Assembly: GCF_019050325.1 (NCBI RefSeq)
Contig: NZ_VOMB01000019.1
Location: forward strand, 62,001 to 126,000
Direction: 5' to 3'
Length of the DNA stretch: 64,000 nucleotides
DNA from: [Mycobacterium] fortunisiensis
GTDB taxonomy: Bacteria > Actinomycetota > Actinomycetes > Mycobacteriales > Mycobacteriaceae
Shown: one piece after another, positions 9,594 to 21,508 of the stretch
Position numbering within the stretch: position 1 is the first letter of the stretch
Layout of the letters: every line of letters begins with the position of its first letter
Made by a program: the position numbers and the translations under genes
The notes under the pieces: model-generated
The model's database searches: none
Told to the model about the DNA's origin: nothing
Seen by the model: only the letters and a program-made list of their open reading frames with translations

Positions 9594-10967
9594 ATGAGCC
9601 ATCCCGGAGCTACGGCGTCGGATCGGCATAGGGTAGTCATCATCGGTTCGGGGTTCGGTGGCCTGACCGCCGCCAAGACCCTCAAACGTGCCGACGTCGA
9701 CGTCAAGCTGATCGCGCGCACCACGCATCACCTGTTCCAGCCCCTGCTCTACCAGGTGGCCACCGGCATCATCTCCGAAGGCGAGATCGCCCCGGCCACC
9801 CGGGTGATCCTGCGCAAGCAGAAGAACGCCCAGGTGCTCTTGGGCGACGTCACCCACATCGACCTGGAGCGGCGGACGGTGGATTCGGTGCTGCTCGGGC
9901 ACACCTATTCCACTCCCTACGACAGCCTCATCATCGCGGCCGGCGCCGGTCAGTCCTACTTCGGCAACGACCATTTCGCCGAGTTCGCGCCCGGCATGAA
10001 GTCGATCGACGATGCGCTGGAACTGCGGGGGCGCATTCTCGGCGCGTTCGAGCAGGCCGAGCGCTCCAGCGATCCCGAGCGCCGGGCCAAGCTACTGACC
10101 TTCACGGTGGTCGGCGCCGGGCCCACGGGTGTGGAGATGGCCGGGCAGATCGCCGAACTGTCCGACCAGACGCTGCACGGCAGCTTCCGGCACATCGATC
10201 CCACCGAAGCGCGGGTGATCCTGCTCGACGCCGCACCGGCGGTGCTGCCGCCCATGGGCGAGAAGCTGGGCCGCAAGGCCCGGGCCCGCCTGGAGAAGAT
10301 GGGTGTGGAGGTCCAACTCGGGGCCATGGTGACCGACGTGGACCGCAACGGCCTGACGGTGAAGGATTCCGACGGCACGCTGCGACGGATCGAGTCGGCC
10401 TGCAAGGTGTGGTCGGCAGGCGTGTCGGCAAGCCCGCTGGGCCGGGACCTCACCGAGCAATCGGGGGTCGAACTGGACCGGGCCGGCCGGGTCAAGGTAC
10501 TGCCCGACCTGACACTGCCGGGACATCCGAACGTGTTCGTGGTCGGCGACATGGCCGCGGTGGACGGGGTGCCCGGTGTCGCCCAGGGCGCGATCCAGGG
10601 CGGTAGGTATGCGGCCAAGCTGATCAAACGCGAGGTCAGTGGCACCAGCCCGAAGATCCGGGCCCCGTTCGAATACTTCGACAAGGGTTCGATGGCCACG
10701 GTGTCGCGATTCTCGGCGGTGGCCAAGGTCGGCAAGCTGGAGTTCGCCGGGTTCTTCGCCTGGTTGTGCTGGCTGGTCCTGCACCTGGTGTACCTGGTCG
10801 GCTTCAAGACGAAGATCGTCACGCTGCTGTCCTGGACGGTGACGTTCCTGAGCACCAAGCGTGGGCAGCTGACCATCACCGAGCAGCAGGCCTACGCGCG
10901 CACCAGGATCGAGGAGCTCGAGGAGATCGCTGCCACGGTGCAGGAGACCGAGAAGGCCGCGTCCTAG
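9594..10967 (+). CDS. ndh: Type II NADH dehydrogenase Ndh
   Basis: Non-proton-pumping NADH:menaquinone oxidoreductase, a peripheral membrane flavoprotein of 457 residues. The N-terminal FAD-binding motif GSGFGGLTAAKTL is followed by HHLFQPLLYQVATG, and the second, NADH-binding motif is VVGAGPTGVEMAG. NVFVVGDMA forms the late FAD contact. The hydrophobic segment FAWLCWLVLHLVYLVGF near the C-terminus fits the membrane anchor of mycobacterial Ndh. The stop lies on CTAG, which is at the same time the stop of the convergent ureD gene. Confidence 0.96.
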   Translation: MSHPGATASDRHRVVIIGSGFGGLTAAKTLKRADVDVKLIARTTHHLFQPLLYQVATGIISEGEIAPATRVILRKQKNAQVLLGDVTHIDLERRTVDSVLLGHTYSTPYDSLIIAAGAGQSYFGNDHFAEFAPGMKSIDDALELRGRILGAFEQAERSSDPERRAKLLTFTVVGAGPTGVEMAGQIAELSDQTLHGSFRHIDPTEARVILLDAAPAVLPPMGEKLGRKARARLEKMGVEVQLGAMVTDVDRNGLTVKDSDGTLRRIESACKVWSAGVSASPLGRDLTEQSGVELDRAGRVKVLPDLTLPGHPNVFVVGDMAAVDGVPGVAQGAIQGGRYAAKLIKREVSGTSPKIRAPFEYFDKGSMATVSRFSAVAKVGKLEFAGFFAWLCWLVLHLVYLVGFKTKIVTLLSWTVTFLSTKRGQLTITEQQAYARTRIEELEEIAATVQETEKAAS

Positions 10968-11605
10968 CCGTTCGGGGGCAGCCGGTCTCCCTGCCAGGTG
11001 GCCAGGCTGCCACCGGCGGCGAGGGCCAGCACCGTTCCCGGCGTCTCGAATGTGGGGGCGGGATAACGCAGTTCACTGATACAGGCGCGCGGCGCGGCCA
11101 ACACGTCGTCGGCCACCGCGCCGTGGCCGAGCTCGATGCGATGCCGCAGCAGCGGTGTCGATCCGACGTCCGCATGTAGCGCCGAGGTCCAAAAGCCCTC
11201 GCGTTCACCGGATCTGCCGATCTGTGTGCGCTCCCGGATGCGCAGCTGTGCGGATTCGGCGAGGTTCAGGTGCGTCGTGGTGTGGTGGGTGGCGCCACCG
11301 GCCACCACCGTCGGTTCCGGATCGAGGTCCAGCTCACCGGCGACCTCGACCGTCCAGCGCGCCGACGATTGCAGCAGCTGGGCGCCGGGCAGCGCCATCG
11401 TGGCCGCGGCGGTGCGAATCCGCAGCCGGGCACCGGCTTCCACCACCAACTGCACGGTGAGGGTGTCGCCCCCGAGCGGCGTGGCCGCCGTGGACACCAG
11501 ATGCACGGTGTCGGGTCCGGTGCAGCGACCCGCCAGTCCGCCGCGGGCCTCGATTCGGGGTAGCCGGCCCGGCGTGGCCACCACGATGACGTGGGTGTGC
11601 ATCAC
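10964..11605 (-). CDS. ureD: Urease accessory protein UreD
   Basis: Scaffold protein for urease nickel-site assembly, acting with UreF and UreG; 213 residues. It is the last gene of the urease operon. GTG 11605 overlaps the ureG stop as GTGA, and an ATG follows directly (11602), so the start is uncertain by one codon. Recognisable stretches include [27 protein letters not shown] and [26 protein letters not shown] when read in pieces. The 3' end overlaps ndh by 4 bases, tail to tail. Confidence 0.9.
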   Translation of the reverse strand: MMHTHVIVVATPGRLPRIEARGGLAGRCTGPDTVHLVSTAATPLGGDTLTVQLVVEAGARLRIRTAAATMALPGAQLLQSSARWTVEVAGELDLDPEPTVVAGGATHHTTTHLNLAESAQLRIRERTQIGRSGEREGFWTSALHADVGSTPLLRHRIELGHGAVADDVLAAPRACISELRYPAPTFETPGTVLALAAGGSLATWQGDRLPPNG

Positions 11606-12288
11606 GCCGACGGCGCCTGCGCCACTTTCAGCTGTTCCCGCACCCAGTCGAGCACCGGGCCCGCCGAGGGATCCTCGGTCAGCGAGACCAGCACCGTGGG
11701 ACGGTGTGCGCGCACCTTGGCCGCGTCACGGCGCATCACGTCCAGATCGGCGCCCACCAGCGGAGCCAGGTCGGTCTTGTTGACCACCAACAGGTCCGAG
11801 AAGGTGACGCCGGGGCCGCCCTTGCGCGGCACCTTGTCTCCCCCGGCCACGTCGACGACGAAGATCTGCACGTCCACCAGGCCCGAGGAGAACGTCGCAG
11901 TGAGATTGTCGCCGCCCGATTCGACGAGGATCAGGTCCAAACCTGGGTTGGCCGCGACGAGATCGTCGATCGCATCGAGGTTGGCGGTGATGTCGTCGCG
12001 GATCGCGGTGTGCGGACACCCGCCGGTCTGTACGGCGGCGATCCGCTCGTCGGGCAGCACAGCGTGCCGACGCAGGAAATCGGCGTCCTCGGTGGTGTAG
12101 ATGTCGTTGGTCAGCACCGCCAGCGAGAGTTCGTCGCGCAGCCGCCGGCACAACGCCGCCACCAGCGCGGTCTTACCGGAGCCGACCGGCCCGCCGACCC
12201 CGATGCGCAACGGCTCGCCGGGTTGCCGCACCCGTTTGGGACGGTCGTGATGGGAGTGCGGTTCTCCATCCAGGAAATGTGGTGGCAT
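11602..12288 (-). CDS. ureG: Urease accessory GTPase UreG
   Basis: SIMIBI-class GTPase that delivers nickel to urease, 228 residues. P-loop [11 protein letters not shown], the metal-site motif [12 protein letters not shown] (Cys-Pro-His), [12 protein letters not shown], and NKTDLA as the G4 base-recognition motif. The N-terminus has a short His-rich stretch (PHSHHDRP), which may hold nickel because this operon has no ureE. It lies 25 bases after ureF and overlaps ureD. Confidence 0.96.
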   Translation of the reverse strand: MPPHFLDGEPHSHHDRPKRVRQPGEPLRIGVGGPVGSGKTALVAALCRRLRDELSLAVLTNDIYTTEDADFLRRHAVLPDERIAAVQTGGCPHTAIRDDITANLDAIDDLVAANPGLDLILVESGGDNLTATFSSGLVDVQIFVVDVAGGDKVPRKGGPGVTFSDLLVVNKTDLAPLVGADLDVMRRDAAKVRAHRPTVLVSLTEDPSAGPVLDWVREQLKVAQAPSA

Positions 12289-12313
12289 GCTGGGCCTTTC
12301 GATTTTGCAGAGA

Positions 12314-12949
12314 TCACGAGACGAACAGCGGACGGTCCCGCTCGACGTGGCGCTGCGCCAGGACGTCGAGCAGCGGGTCGGACAGGTCGGCCGGCCCGGT
12401 GACCGCCTCGGCGGCCACCGCGTCGCACAGCGCGGACAACTCGAAGGTCACGGTGGCGATGTCGGCGGGGTCCAGGGCCAACAGCCGCTGTGCGGCCGTC
12501 GCCGACCCGGTCATGGTGGTGTAGACCACCGACAGCGCGGTCTGTTCGGGTTCCAGCCCCGCGGCCGCCCCGACGGCGCCGGCCGCCACCGGCAGGTGCG
12601 GGCGCGCACCGAGTGCGTCCCACGGTTGGGCCGGCCAGACCCGGCGGGCCAGCCGCACGAGTCCCCTGCCCTGGGCCCGGGAGGCGGCCCGGGCGGCCGG
12701 AGCCGGTGTCCGGGCATCTGTTTCGGCATCGGCCGTCGCGGGGTCCAGCGCCGCGGTGTGCACGGCCACCGCCAGCGAGGCCGTCACCAGACCACTGGTG
12801 CGCAGGCGCCGCACCAGGTAGGCGCGCACGGTCGGCAGATCGGTGAGCAGCCCGCTGGTCACCGCCTCCTCGACACCACCGGAATGCACGTGCCCGCCGG
12901 TCGGCAGACGCGAATCGGCCAGGGCCAGAAGTGTTGCCAGGCTGCTCAT
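12314..12949 (-). CDS. ureF: Urease accessory protein UreF
   Basis: All-helical urease maturation factor of 211 residues, which acts with UreD and UreG. The N-terminus [21 protein letters not shown] is the UreF signature. ATG 12949 follows directly on the ureC stop (TAGATG), so its translation is coupled to ureC. An unrelated antisense frame of over 1,000 codons covers this area and is a GC artefact. Confidence 0.93.
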   Translation of the reverse strand: MSSLATLLALADSRLPTGGHVHSGGVEEAVTSGLLTDLPTVRAYLVRRLRTSGLVTASLAVAVHTAALDPATADAETDARTPAPAARAASRAQGRGLVRLARRVWPAQPWDALGARPHLPVAAGAVGAAAGLEPEQTALSVVYTTMTGSATAAQRLLALDPADIATVTFELSALCDAVAAEAVTGPADLSDPLLDVLAQRHVERDRPLFVS

Positions 12950-14671
12950 CTAGAACAGGAAGTATCGCTGTGCCATGGGCAGTTCGACGGCGGGCTGCTC
13001 CTGCCACACTTGTCCGTCGATCTTCACGGTGAAGGTGTCGGGCTCCACCTCGATGTGCGGCAACGCGTCGTTCAGCGGCATCTGCGCCTTGCCCACTCGT
13101 CGAACATCCTTGACTGCCACCAACTTCCGTCGGATATTCAGGCGGTCGGCGAGCCCGTCCGCGACCGCCTGCGGTGCCACGAAGTGCACCGAGGTCGCTG
13201 CCGCAGCGGCGGGAGCCGCACCGAACATCGGACGGGGCAGCACCGGCTGGGGCGTCGGGATGGACGCGTTGGCATCGCCCATGGCTGCCCAGGCGATCAT
13301 GCCGCCCTTGAGCACCGCGTGTGGCCGCACCCCGAAGAACGCGGGTTCCCACAGCACCAGGTCGGCGAGCTTGCCGACCTCGACCGAACCGACCTCGTCG
13401 TCCAGACCGTGCGCAATGGCCGGGCAGATGGTGTATTTCGCGACATACCGCCGGACGCGGTGATTGTCGGCCGCACCGTCACCCGCGAGTGCGCCGCGCC
13501 GGCGCTTCATCACGTGCGCGGTCTGCCAGGTGCGCAGCACCACCTCGCCGATGCGGCCCATGGCCTGAGAGTCGCTGCCGATCATCGAGATGGCGCCGAT
13601 GTCGTGCAGCAGGTCCTCGGCGGCGATCGTCGACGGCCGGATCCGGCTCTCGGCGAAGGCGAGGTCCTCGGGCACCGCGGGGTTGAGATGGTGGCACACC
13701 ATCAGCATGTCGAGGTGCTCGTCGAGGGTGTTGACCGTGTGCGGACGGGTCGGATTGGTCGAACTCGGCAGCACATTGGGGTGTGCGGCGACGGTGATGA
13801 TGTCAGGTGCGTGCCCGCCGCCGGCCCCCTCGGTGTGGTACGCGTGGATGCCGCGGCCCTTGATCGCGGCCAGGGTGTCCTCGATGAAGCCGGCCTCGTT
13901 GAGCGTGTCGGTGTGGATGTTGACCTGCACCCCGGCCGCGTCGGCCACGGTCAGGCAGGCGTCGATGGCCGCCGGTGTGGTCCCCCAGTCCTCGTGCAGC
14001 TTGAAACCCGCTGCCCCACCGCGCAACTGCTCCCACATCGCCTCGGAGCTGACGGTGTTCCCCTTGCCCAGCAGCGCGATGTTGAGCGGCCAGGAGTCCA
14101 GCGATTCCAGCATCCTCGCCAGGTGCCAGGCGCCCGGGGTGACGGTGGTGGCCTTGCTGCCCTCGGCCGGGCCGGTGCCGCCGGCCACGATGGTGGTGAT
14201 GCCGCTGCCCAGCGCCTCTGCCATCAGTTGCGGACAGATGAGGTGTACGTGGCAATCGATCGCACCCGCGGTCAGGATGCGACCGTTGCCGGCGATGATC
14301 TCGGTGGACGGGCCGACCACCAGCCCGGGGTGCACCCCGGTCATGATGTCGGGGTTGCCGGCCTTGCCGATCGCGGCGATGCGGCCGTCGCGGATGCCGA
14401 TGTCGGCCTTGATGATTCCCCAGTGATCGATGATCACGGCTCCGGTGATAACGGTGTCGGGTGCGCCGTCGGCGCGGGTGGCCCGCGACTGCCCCATCGA
14501 CTCGCGCAGCACCTTGCCGCCGCCGAACACCGCCTCGTCGCCGGCCAGTCCGGGACCGCCACTGCGGTCCTCGGTGACCTCGATGAACAGGTCGGTGTCG
14601 GCCAGCCGGATCCGGTCTCCGGCGGTGGGTCCGAACAGGGCCGCGTAACGCGCCCGGGTCAACTCGGTCAT
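12950..14671 (-). CDS. ureC: Urease alpha subunit UreC
   Basis: Catalytic subunit of urease (urea to ammonia and carbamate), 573 residues. Nickel-site motifs are present: HVHLICPQ for the first His pair, [12 protein letters not shown] containing the carbamylated Lys, and NIHTDTLNE. The flap region with its active-site Cys and His is in [17 protein letters not shown] provides the later Asp. The start overlaps ureB by ATGA. The whole set ureABCFGD lies on one strand with overlaps or tiny gaps. Confidence 0.97.
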   Translation of the reverse strand: MTELTRARYAALFGPTAGDRIRLADTDLFIEVTEDRSGGPGLAGDEAVFGGGKVLRESMGQSRATRADGAPDTVITGAVIIDHWGIIKADIGIRDGRIAAIGKAGNPDIMTGVHPGLVVGPSTEIIAGNGRILTAGAIDCHVHLICPQLMAEALGSGITTIVAGGTGPAEGSKATTVTPGAWHLARMLESLDSWPLNIALLGKGNTVSSEAMWEQLRGGAAGFKLHEDWGTTPAAIDACLTVADAAGVQVNIHTDTLNEAGFIEDTLAAIKGRGIHAYHTEGAGGGHAPDIITVAAHPNVLPSSTNPTRPHTVNTLDEHLDMLMVCHHLNPAVPEDLAFAESRIRPSTIAAEDLLHDIGAISMIGSDSQAMGRIGEVVLRTWQTAHVMKRRRGALAGDGAADNHRVRRYVAKYTICPAIAHGLDDEVGSVEVGKLADLVLWEPAFFGVRPHAVLKGGMIAWAAMGDANASIPTPQPVLPRPMFGAAPAAAAATSVHFVAPQAVADGLADRLNIRRKLVAVKDVRRVGKAQMPLNDALPHIEVEPDTFTVKIDGQVWQEQPAVELPMAQRYFLF

Positions 14672-14982
14672 GGGGCGTCCAATCGGCCGGGCGGGTCGAG
14701 ACTGATGCCGTGCACCTCACGGACGCCACCGAGCGGCACCAGGGAAACACGCTGGGCCACACCGGGTTCGAAACGCACCGCGGTACCGGCCGGGATGTCG
14801 AGCCGGTGGCCGCGGGCGGCGGTCCGGTCGAAGTCCAACGCGGCGTTGGCTTGGGCCAGGTGCACGTGGCTGCCAACCTGCACCGGCCGGTCACCGGTGT
14901 TGACGACGTCGAGAACCAACCGTGGCGCACCGGGATTGAGATCGATGACACCGTCACCGAAGACGATTTCGCCGGGGATCAT
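14668..14982 (-). CDS. ureB: Urease beta subunit UreB
   Basis: Structural subunit of urease, 104 residues. [36 protein letters not shown] and [21 protein letters not shown] are family hallmarks. It ends with a 4-base ATGA overlap onto ureC and starts 3 bases after the ureA stop. Confidence 0.95.
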   Translation of the reverse strand: MIPGEIVFGDGVIDLNPGAPRLVLDVVNTGDRPVQVGSHVHLAQANAALDFDRTAARGHRLDIPAGTAVRFEPGVAQRVSLVPLGGVREVHGISLDPPGRLDAP

Positions 14983-14985
14983 CGC

Positions 14986-15288
14986 TCAGGCGATCGGGTG
15001 GTGGACGGTGACCAGCTTGGTGCCGTCTGGGAACGTCGCTTCGACCTGGACGTCGTCCAACATCTCGGGTACTCCCTCCATGACCTGCTCGCGGGTCAGC
15101 ACGTCACGGCCGCTGATCATCAGCTCGGCCACGGTGCGGCCGTCCCGGGCGCCCTCCAGCAGGTGGTCGGTGATCACCGCGACGGCCTCGGGATGGTTGA
15201 GTCGCAGGCCGCGCGCCTGCCTGCGGCGCGCCAGTTCGGCGGCGTACGAGATGAGCAGACGATCCTGCTCATGCGGGGTCAAACGCAT
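14986..15288 (-). CDS. ureA: Urease gamma subunit UreA
   Basis: Smallest urease subunit, exactly 100 residues from ATG 15288 ([19 protein letters not shown]). Family stretches [20 protein letters not shown] and [24 protein letters not shown] ends are visible. The open frame extends upstream to 15513 but that part is Arg-rich non-family sequence, so the family start is used. First gene of the urease operon, 76 bases after the thioesterase gene, with which it may share a transcript. Confidence 0.95.
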   Translation of the reverse strand: MRLTPHEQDRLLISYAAELARRRQARGLRLNHPEAVAVITDHLLEGARDGRTVAELMISGRDVLTREQVMEGVPEMLDDVQVEATFPDGTKLVTVHHPIA

Positions 15289-15364
15289 AGTCGGCGATAT
15301 TGCCACGACGAGCGGTTTTCGGCAGCGCTCGCCGGCCGGGCGGAGGGGCCGAGGGCCGGAGGGG

Positions 15365-15769
15365 TCACTGCGCGGGCATGTTCTGCAGCCGCACCTGACC
15401 GCGGGCCACGAGCTTGTCGTTCTCGTCGGTGATGGTGATGAGCCACAGTTGTTGCCGTCGGCCGCGGTGGATGGGCGTCGACGTCGCGGTGATCGTCGCT
15501 GAGCCGATCGCACGCAGGAAGTCGGTGTTGTTGTTGACCCCGACCACGGTGCCGCCGCCGTTTTCCGACAGCCAGATGTGACCGGACACGCTGGCCAGGC
15601 TTTCGACGATCGAGCAGTACACGCCGCCGTGCACGATGCCCCACGGCTGCAGCAGCTTGTCGTGGATCGTCAGCTGCGCGCGGCCCCCGTCGGGGGTGAG
15701 CTCGAGGTAGGTCAGGCCCAATTCGGAGTCGAAGCCTTTACCCAGGTCTTCGCGGTAATCAGTGGTCAC
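15365..15769 (-). CDS. PaaI-type hotdog thioesterase (Rv1847-like)
   Basis: A 134-residue hotdog-fold protein. The core [14 protein letters not shown] with the HGG loop, then [12 protein letters not shown] and [13 protein letters not shown], match the mycobacterial Rv1847 thioesterase family. Its natural acyl-CoA is not known. GTG 15769 is preferred (GAGGA just upstream). The alternative GTG 15799 lies only 9 bases from a strong terminator hairpin and has no ribosome site. The gene sits between the MrsI-like sRNA and urease. Confidence 0.85.
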   Translation of the reverse strand: MTTDYREDLGKGFDSELGLTYLELTPDGGRAQLTIHDKLLQPWGIVHGGVYCSIVESLASVSGHIWLSENGGGTVVGVNNNTDFLRAIGSATITATSTPIHRGRRQQLWLITITDENDKLVARGQVRLQNMPAQ

Positions 15770-15804
15770 AGTCCTCGTGTCTACACGCCGTGCCGTCACA
15801 AAGA

Positions 15805-15901
15805 TGCGGGCGGGTCCCGCGTGTGAAACGCGGGACCCGCCCTCGAGTGGACCGGGGGTCTCTGCAGCCCTCAGGACTCCGGCTCGGTCCGTTAGCCTCG
15901 T
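15805..15901 (-). ncRNA. mrsI: MrsI-like iron-responsive small RNA
   Basis: On the minus strand an IdeR-box-like operator (15911-15929) overlaps a -10 candidate TAGTAT (15913 down to 15908). About 60 bases downstream is a perfect 15-bp hairpin (15808-15842). The product would be a noncoding RNA of about 95 nt ending in its own terminator. In M. tuberculosis the iron-sparing sRNA MrsI (ncRv11846), made when iron is scarce under IdeR control, is encoded between Rv1846c (blaI) and Rv1847. This element occupies the equivalent place, with one FhuF-like gene added between it and blaI. Start and end are estimates from the promoter and terminator positions. Confidence 0.72.
15808..15842 (-). terminator. 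Intrinsic terminator of the MrsI-like sRNA
   Basis: Perfect 15-base inverted repeat (arms 15808-15822 and 15828-15842, loop GTGAA), almost all G/C. No long T run follows, as is usual in mycobacteria. It would end both the sRNA and read-through from the FhuF-like gene before the thioesterase. Confidence 0.8.
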
Positions 15902-15910
15902 ATCTACATA

Positions 15911-15929
15911 CTAGGCAAGGCTACCCTAA
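15911..15929. promoter_or_regulatory. IdeR box upstream of the MrsI-like sRNA
   Basis: CTAGGCAAGGCTACCCTAA matches 15 of 19 positions of the IdeR consensus TTAGGTTAGGCTAACCTAA. It overlaps the stop codon of the FhuF-like gene and the -10 region of the sRNA, so iron-loaded IdeR bound here would block sRNA transcription. Confidence 0.75.
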
Positions 15930-16696
15930 TTAAGCAAGACCTTCCCGGCCCGGCCCGAGCCGCGCACCGGCAGACCGAACCCGACCAGGGCGTCGAGCAC
16001 CGCCTGACCGCGCCGCATGCTCACCACCTCACTGCACCCGGCCAGCAGCGGAACCTGGGTGGCCGCACCGACCACCGCGGCCCCCACCATGTGCCACATC
16101 GCGGCGACCGTGATGGCGCCGTCGCTGATGTCCACCAGCCGGGCGAACAGCGGTTCCAGCGCCCGGTGACTGCGATGTGCGACCCAGGTGGTCAGCGCCG
16201 CCTCGCTGGGCAGCGGGACGATTCCGTCATAGGACGCGCTGGCGAACCGCATCACCCGGCCACCGAAGTAGGGATCGTCGGGCAGCCCACGCAACGTCGG
16301 ATCGACGACGCCGACCCAGTCGATCGCCCCTTCGGAGTCCACATGGACCCACAGGTTCTCCAGGCCGGTGTCCCAGGCCCGCCCCTCCAGCACCAGCAGC
16401 GGCACCACCCGGCCGATCACCACATGGGTGAGCGTGGCGGCCAGCTGCTGGGCGACCGCAGCGCGATTGCCGGTCTCGGCCATCGCGGTGTCGAACATCG
16501 CCTGCAGCCGGTTGGCCGACAACGCCTCGGCCAGCGGCCACCAGCGCCGCCGCGACAGATCGCCCACCACGGCCACGCCGTAGACCCGCGGACATTCCGG
16601 ATACAGCTCACGCAGGCGTCGACTCGACTCGTGGAGCGGCAACGTCCGCTCGATAGCCATACCCGCGATCAGCGGATCTTCGATCAAGACCGTCAT
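15926..16696 (-). CDS. FhuF-like/IucA-IucC-C-terminal-like iron-uptake protein
   Basis: A 256-residue protein I place, with moderate confidence, near the ferric-siderophore reductase FhuF/IucA-C family (stretch THVVIGRVVPLLVLEGRAW, then GLENLWVHVDSEG). The Cys-Cys-x10-Cys-x2-Cys iron-sulfur tail of E. coli FhuF is absent; only isolated Cys residues are seen. GGAGG 4 bases before ATG 16696 sets the start. An IdeR box lies 26 bases upstream, so the gene should be derepressed under iron starvation. A role in siderophore-iron release or handling is inferred from that control. Confidence 0.6.
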   Translation of the reverse strand: MTVLIEDPLIAGMAIERTLPLHESSRRLRELYPECPRVYGVAVVGDLSRRRWWPLAEALSANRLQAMFDTAMAETGNRAAVAQQLAATLTHVVIGRVVPLLVLEGRAWDTGLENLWVHVDSEGAIDWVGVVDPTLRGLPDDPYFGGRVMRFASASYDGIVPLPSEAALTTWVAHRSHRALEPLFARLVDISDGAITVAAMWHMVGAAVVGAATQVPLLAGCSEVVSMRRGQAVLDALVGFGLPVRGSGRAGKVLLN

Positions 16697-16722
16697 GCCA
16701 CCTCCGAAGGCTCCAGTTTCAC

Positions 16723-16741
16723 TTAGGTTAGCCTTACTATA
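16723..16741. promoter_or_regulatory. IdeR box of the FhuF-like gene
   Basis: TTAGGTTAGCCTTACTATA matches 15 of 19 positions of the IdeR consensus, with its left half perfect. On the minus strand it contains TATAGT (16736-16741), a good -10 hexamer, so IdeR binding would cover the promoter. Confidence 0.8.
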
Positions 16742-16869
16742 GTCATGTGCAGCACGAGGGCCACCCCCTGTGATTGGATTCACAAGGACCCCTGCAAAGG
16801 GCGCTGACCTTGACCTAAACCGACGGCGGCGACGCTGCCGCAGCTGCCGCCAAACGCATACGACGCGCG

Positions 16870-16899
16870 GTAGTAAACGCGTAGTACGCTGGCTCTACT
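16870..16899. promoter_or_regulatory. Probable BlaI operator region
   Basis: Two GTAGTA copies (16870-16875 and 16881-16886) and an inverted CTACT (16895-16899) lie just before blaI. BlaI/MecI-family operators are built from such TACnAC/GTAGTA-type elements, so autoregulation is likely. The exact half-sites are inferred. Confidence 0.45.
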
Positions 16900-16920
16900 G
16901 CTCAGGAGAGTGAACGGAAC

Positions 16921-17325
16921 ATGGCCAAATTGACGCGTCTAGGGGACCTTGAGCGCGAGGTGATGGACCACCTGTGGTCCGCACCCGAACCCCAAACAGT
17001 GCGCCAAGTCCACGAGGCGCTGGCCGCCCGCCGCGACTTGGCCTACACGACGATCATGACGGTGCTGCAACGGCTGGCGAAGAAGAACCTCGTCGTACAG
17101 CACCGCGATGACCGCGCGCACCGCTACGCGCCCACCCATGGCCGCGACGAGCTGGTCGCCGGCCTGATGGTCGACGCACTCGACCAGGCCGCGGACTCCG
17201 GCAGCCGGCAGGCCGCGCTGGTGCATTTCGTCGAGCGAGTCGGTGCCGACGAAGCCCGAGCGCTGCGTCGGGCGCTGGCCGAATTGGAGAGCAAGCACCA
17301 GCCGCACCCACCGGCTGGAAATTAG
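16921..17325 (+). CDS. blaI: BlaI-family transcriptional repressor
   Basis: Winged-helix repressor of 134 residues. The N-terminal DNA-binding part is LTRLGDLEREVMDHLWS and QTVRQVHEALAARR, then LAYTTIMTVLQRLAKKNLV as the recognition helix; the C-terminal part is the dimerisation region. In M. tuberculosis the orthologue (Rv1846c) controls beta-lactam response and respiratory genes. It is followed 26 bases later by a membrane M56 peptidase, the usual BlaI/BlaR partner arrangement. Confidence 0.92.
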   Translation: MAKLTRLGDLEREVMDHLWSAPEPQTVRQVHEALAARRDLAYTTIMTVLQRLAKKNLVVQHRDDRAHRYAPTHGRDELVAGLMVDALDQAADSGSRQAALVHFVERVGADEARALRRALAELESKHQPHPPAGN

Positions 17326-17351
17326 GGCACCGCCTGAGAGAGACTTACGGC

Positions 17352-18323
17352 GTGTCCGCGCTGGCCTTCACCCTTGTCGCGCTGGCGCTGGTGGGACCAG
17401 TGCCGGCGGTGCTGGCACGTGCGGCGTGGCCGTTACGTGCACCACGTGCCGCGATCGTGCTGTGGCAGTCCGTCGCGCTGGCCGCGGTGCTCTCGGCGTT
17501 CTCCGCCGGCATCGCCATCGCCAGCCGGCTCTTCGTGCCCGGGCCCGACGGCCGGCCGACCGCCACCATCACCAGTGAGATCAAAGCCCTCGGTTGGCCG
17601 CTGTGGCTGCTCTACGTCGTGGTGTTCAGCCTCACCCTGTTCATCGGGGGCCGCCTCTGCGTGGCCGTGATCCAGGTGGCGGTGGGCACCCGCCGCCGCC
17701 GTGCCCATCACCGGATGATGGTCGACCTGCTCAGCAAGTCCCGCGACGCGGTGCCGGCCCACCTGTGTACGGCGCACCGCCCGCTGGCCGGCGACGGCTT
17801 GCGCATCCTCGACGTCGCCCAGCCCCTGGCCTACTGCCTGCCCGGGGTCCGCAGCCGGGTGGTGGTCAGCGAGGGCACCCTGACCACCTTGTCCGACAAC
17901 GAGATCGCCGCGATCCTCACCCACGAACGCGCCCACCTGCGGGCCCGCCACGACCTCGTCCTGGAGATGTTCACCGCGGTCCATGCCGCGTTCCCACGGT
18001 TCGTCCGGAGCGCCAACGCACTGGACGCGGTGCGCCTGCTGATCGAGCTGCTGGCCGACGACGCCGCGGTGCGCACCGCAGGTCCCACTCCCCTGGCCCG
18101 GGCACTGGTGGCCTGCGCGAGCGGCCGCACCCCGTCGGGCGCGCTGGCCGCCGGCGGGCCGACCACCGTGATCCGGGTCCGGCGCCTTGGTGGCAAGCCC
18201 AACAGTGTGGCCATGGCCGCCACCGCCTACCTGGCCGCGGCTGCGGTGCTGGTGGTGCCGACCGTCGCGGTCGCGGTCCCCTGGCTCACCGAGCTTCACC
18301 GCCTGTTCTCCGGTCTCGGATAA
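17352..18323 (+). CDS. M56-family membrane metallopeptidase (BlaR1/MecR1-like, Rv1845c)
   Basis: A 323-residue membrane protein with hydrophobic segments near residues 1-20, 32-55, 78-105 and 285-312. The zinc motif HERAH (HExxH, residues 191-195) lies in a cytoplasmic loop. It lacks the penicillin-binding sensor domain of BlaR1, so what it senses is unknown. Known role by family: cleavage of the partner BlaI repressor. GTG start at 17352, 26 bases after blaI; likely one operon. Confidence 0.87.
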   Translation: MSALAFTLVALALVGPVPAVLARAAWPLRAPRAAIVLWQSVALAAVLSAFSAGIAIASRLFVPGPDGRPTATITSEIKALGWPLWLLYVVVFSLTLFIGGRLCVAVIQVAVGTRRRRAHHRMMVDLLSKSRDAVPAHLCTAHRPLAGDGLRILDVAQPLAYCLPGVRSRVVVSEGTLTTLSDNEIAAILTHERAHLRARHDLVLEMFTAVHAAFPRFVRSANALDAVRLLIELLADDAAVRTAGPTPLARALVACASGRTPSGALAAGGPTTVIRVRRLGGKPNSVAMAATAYLAAAAVLVVPTVAVAVPWLTELHRLFSGLG

Positions 18324-18374
18324 CGCACTGCCCGACAGGCGTTCTGACACAACAAAACAACGAAAGGCTGCTGC

Positions 18375-21324
<2,950 letters not shown>

Positions 21325-21367
21325 CGTTAGTATTGGGATTCGGATTGGATCGAACGAAAGGGTTCAC

Positions 21368-21508
21368 GTGCCGCAGGCACCCACCGAGGCCTCCGGTTCT
21401 GAACCGGCCTCCCAGGTGGAGCAACAGTCACTTCTGAGCGCCGAAGCTGACGACCCCCCTCCTAGTCGGCCGGGCCCCGGGCCCGGCGTCGCGACGGCGA
21501 GGATCTGA
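21368..21508 (+). CDS. Possible small protein ahead of the CNNM pair
   Basis: GTG 21368 opens a 46-residue frame ([20 protein letters not shown], then a Pro/Gly-rich tail ending VATARI). Its TGA overlaps the next ATG as TGATG. AAAGG lies 7 bases upstream, which is a fair ribosome site. The peptide is disordered in character and I know no family. It could instead be 5' UTR or an alternative N-terminus lost by frame. Translation coupling is the main argument for it. Confidence 0.35.
   Translation: MPQAPTEASGSEPASQVEQQSLLSAEADDPPPSRPGPGPGVATARI

Noticed and set aside
12287..15502. Plus-strand open frame of over 1,000 codons opposite the urease genes
   Set aside because: It is antisense to six overlapping, clearly recognised ure genes. 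Long antisense frames are common in high-GC DNA, and the product has no family features.
15289..15513. Longer N-terminus for UreA
   Set aside because: The upstream part is Arg-rich and not seen in UreA, which is 100 residues from ATG 15288.
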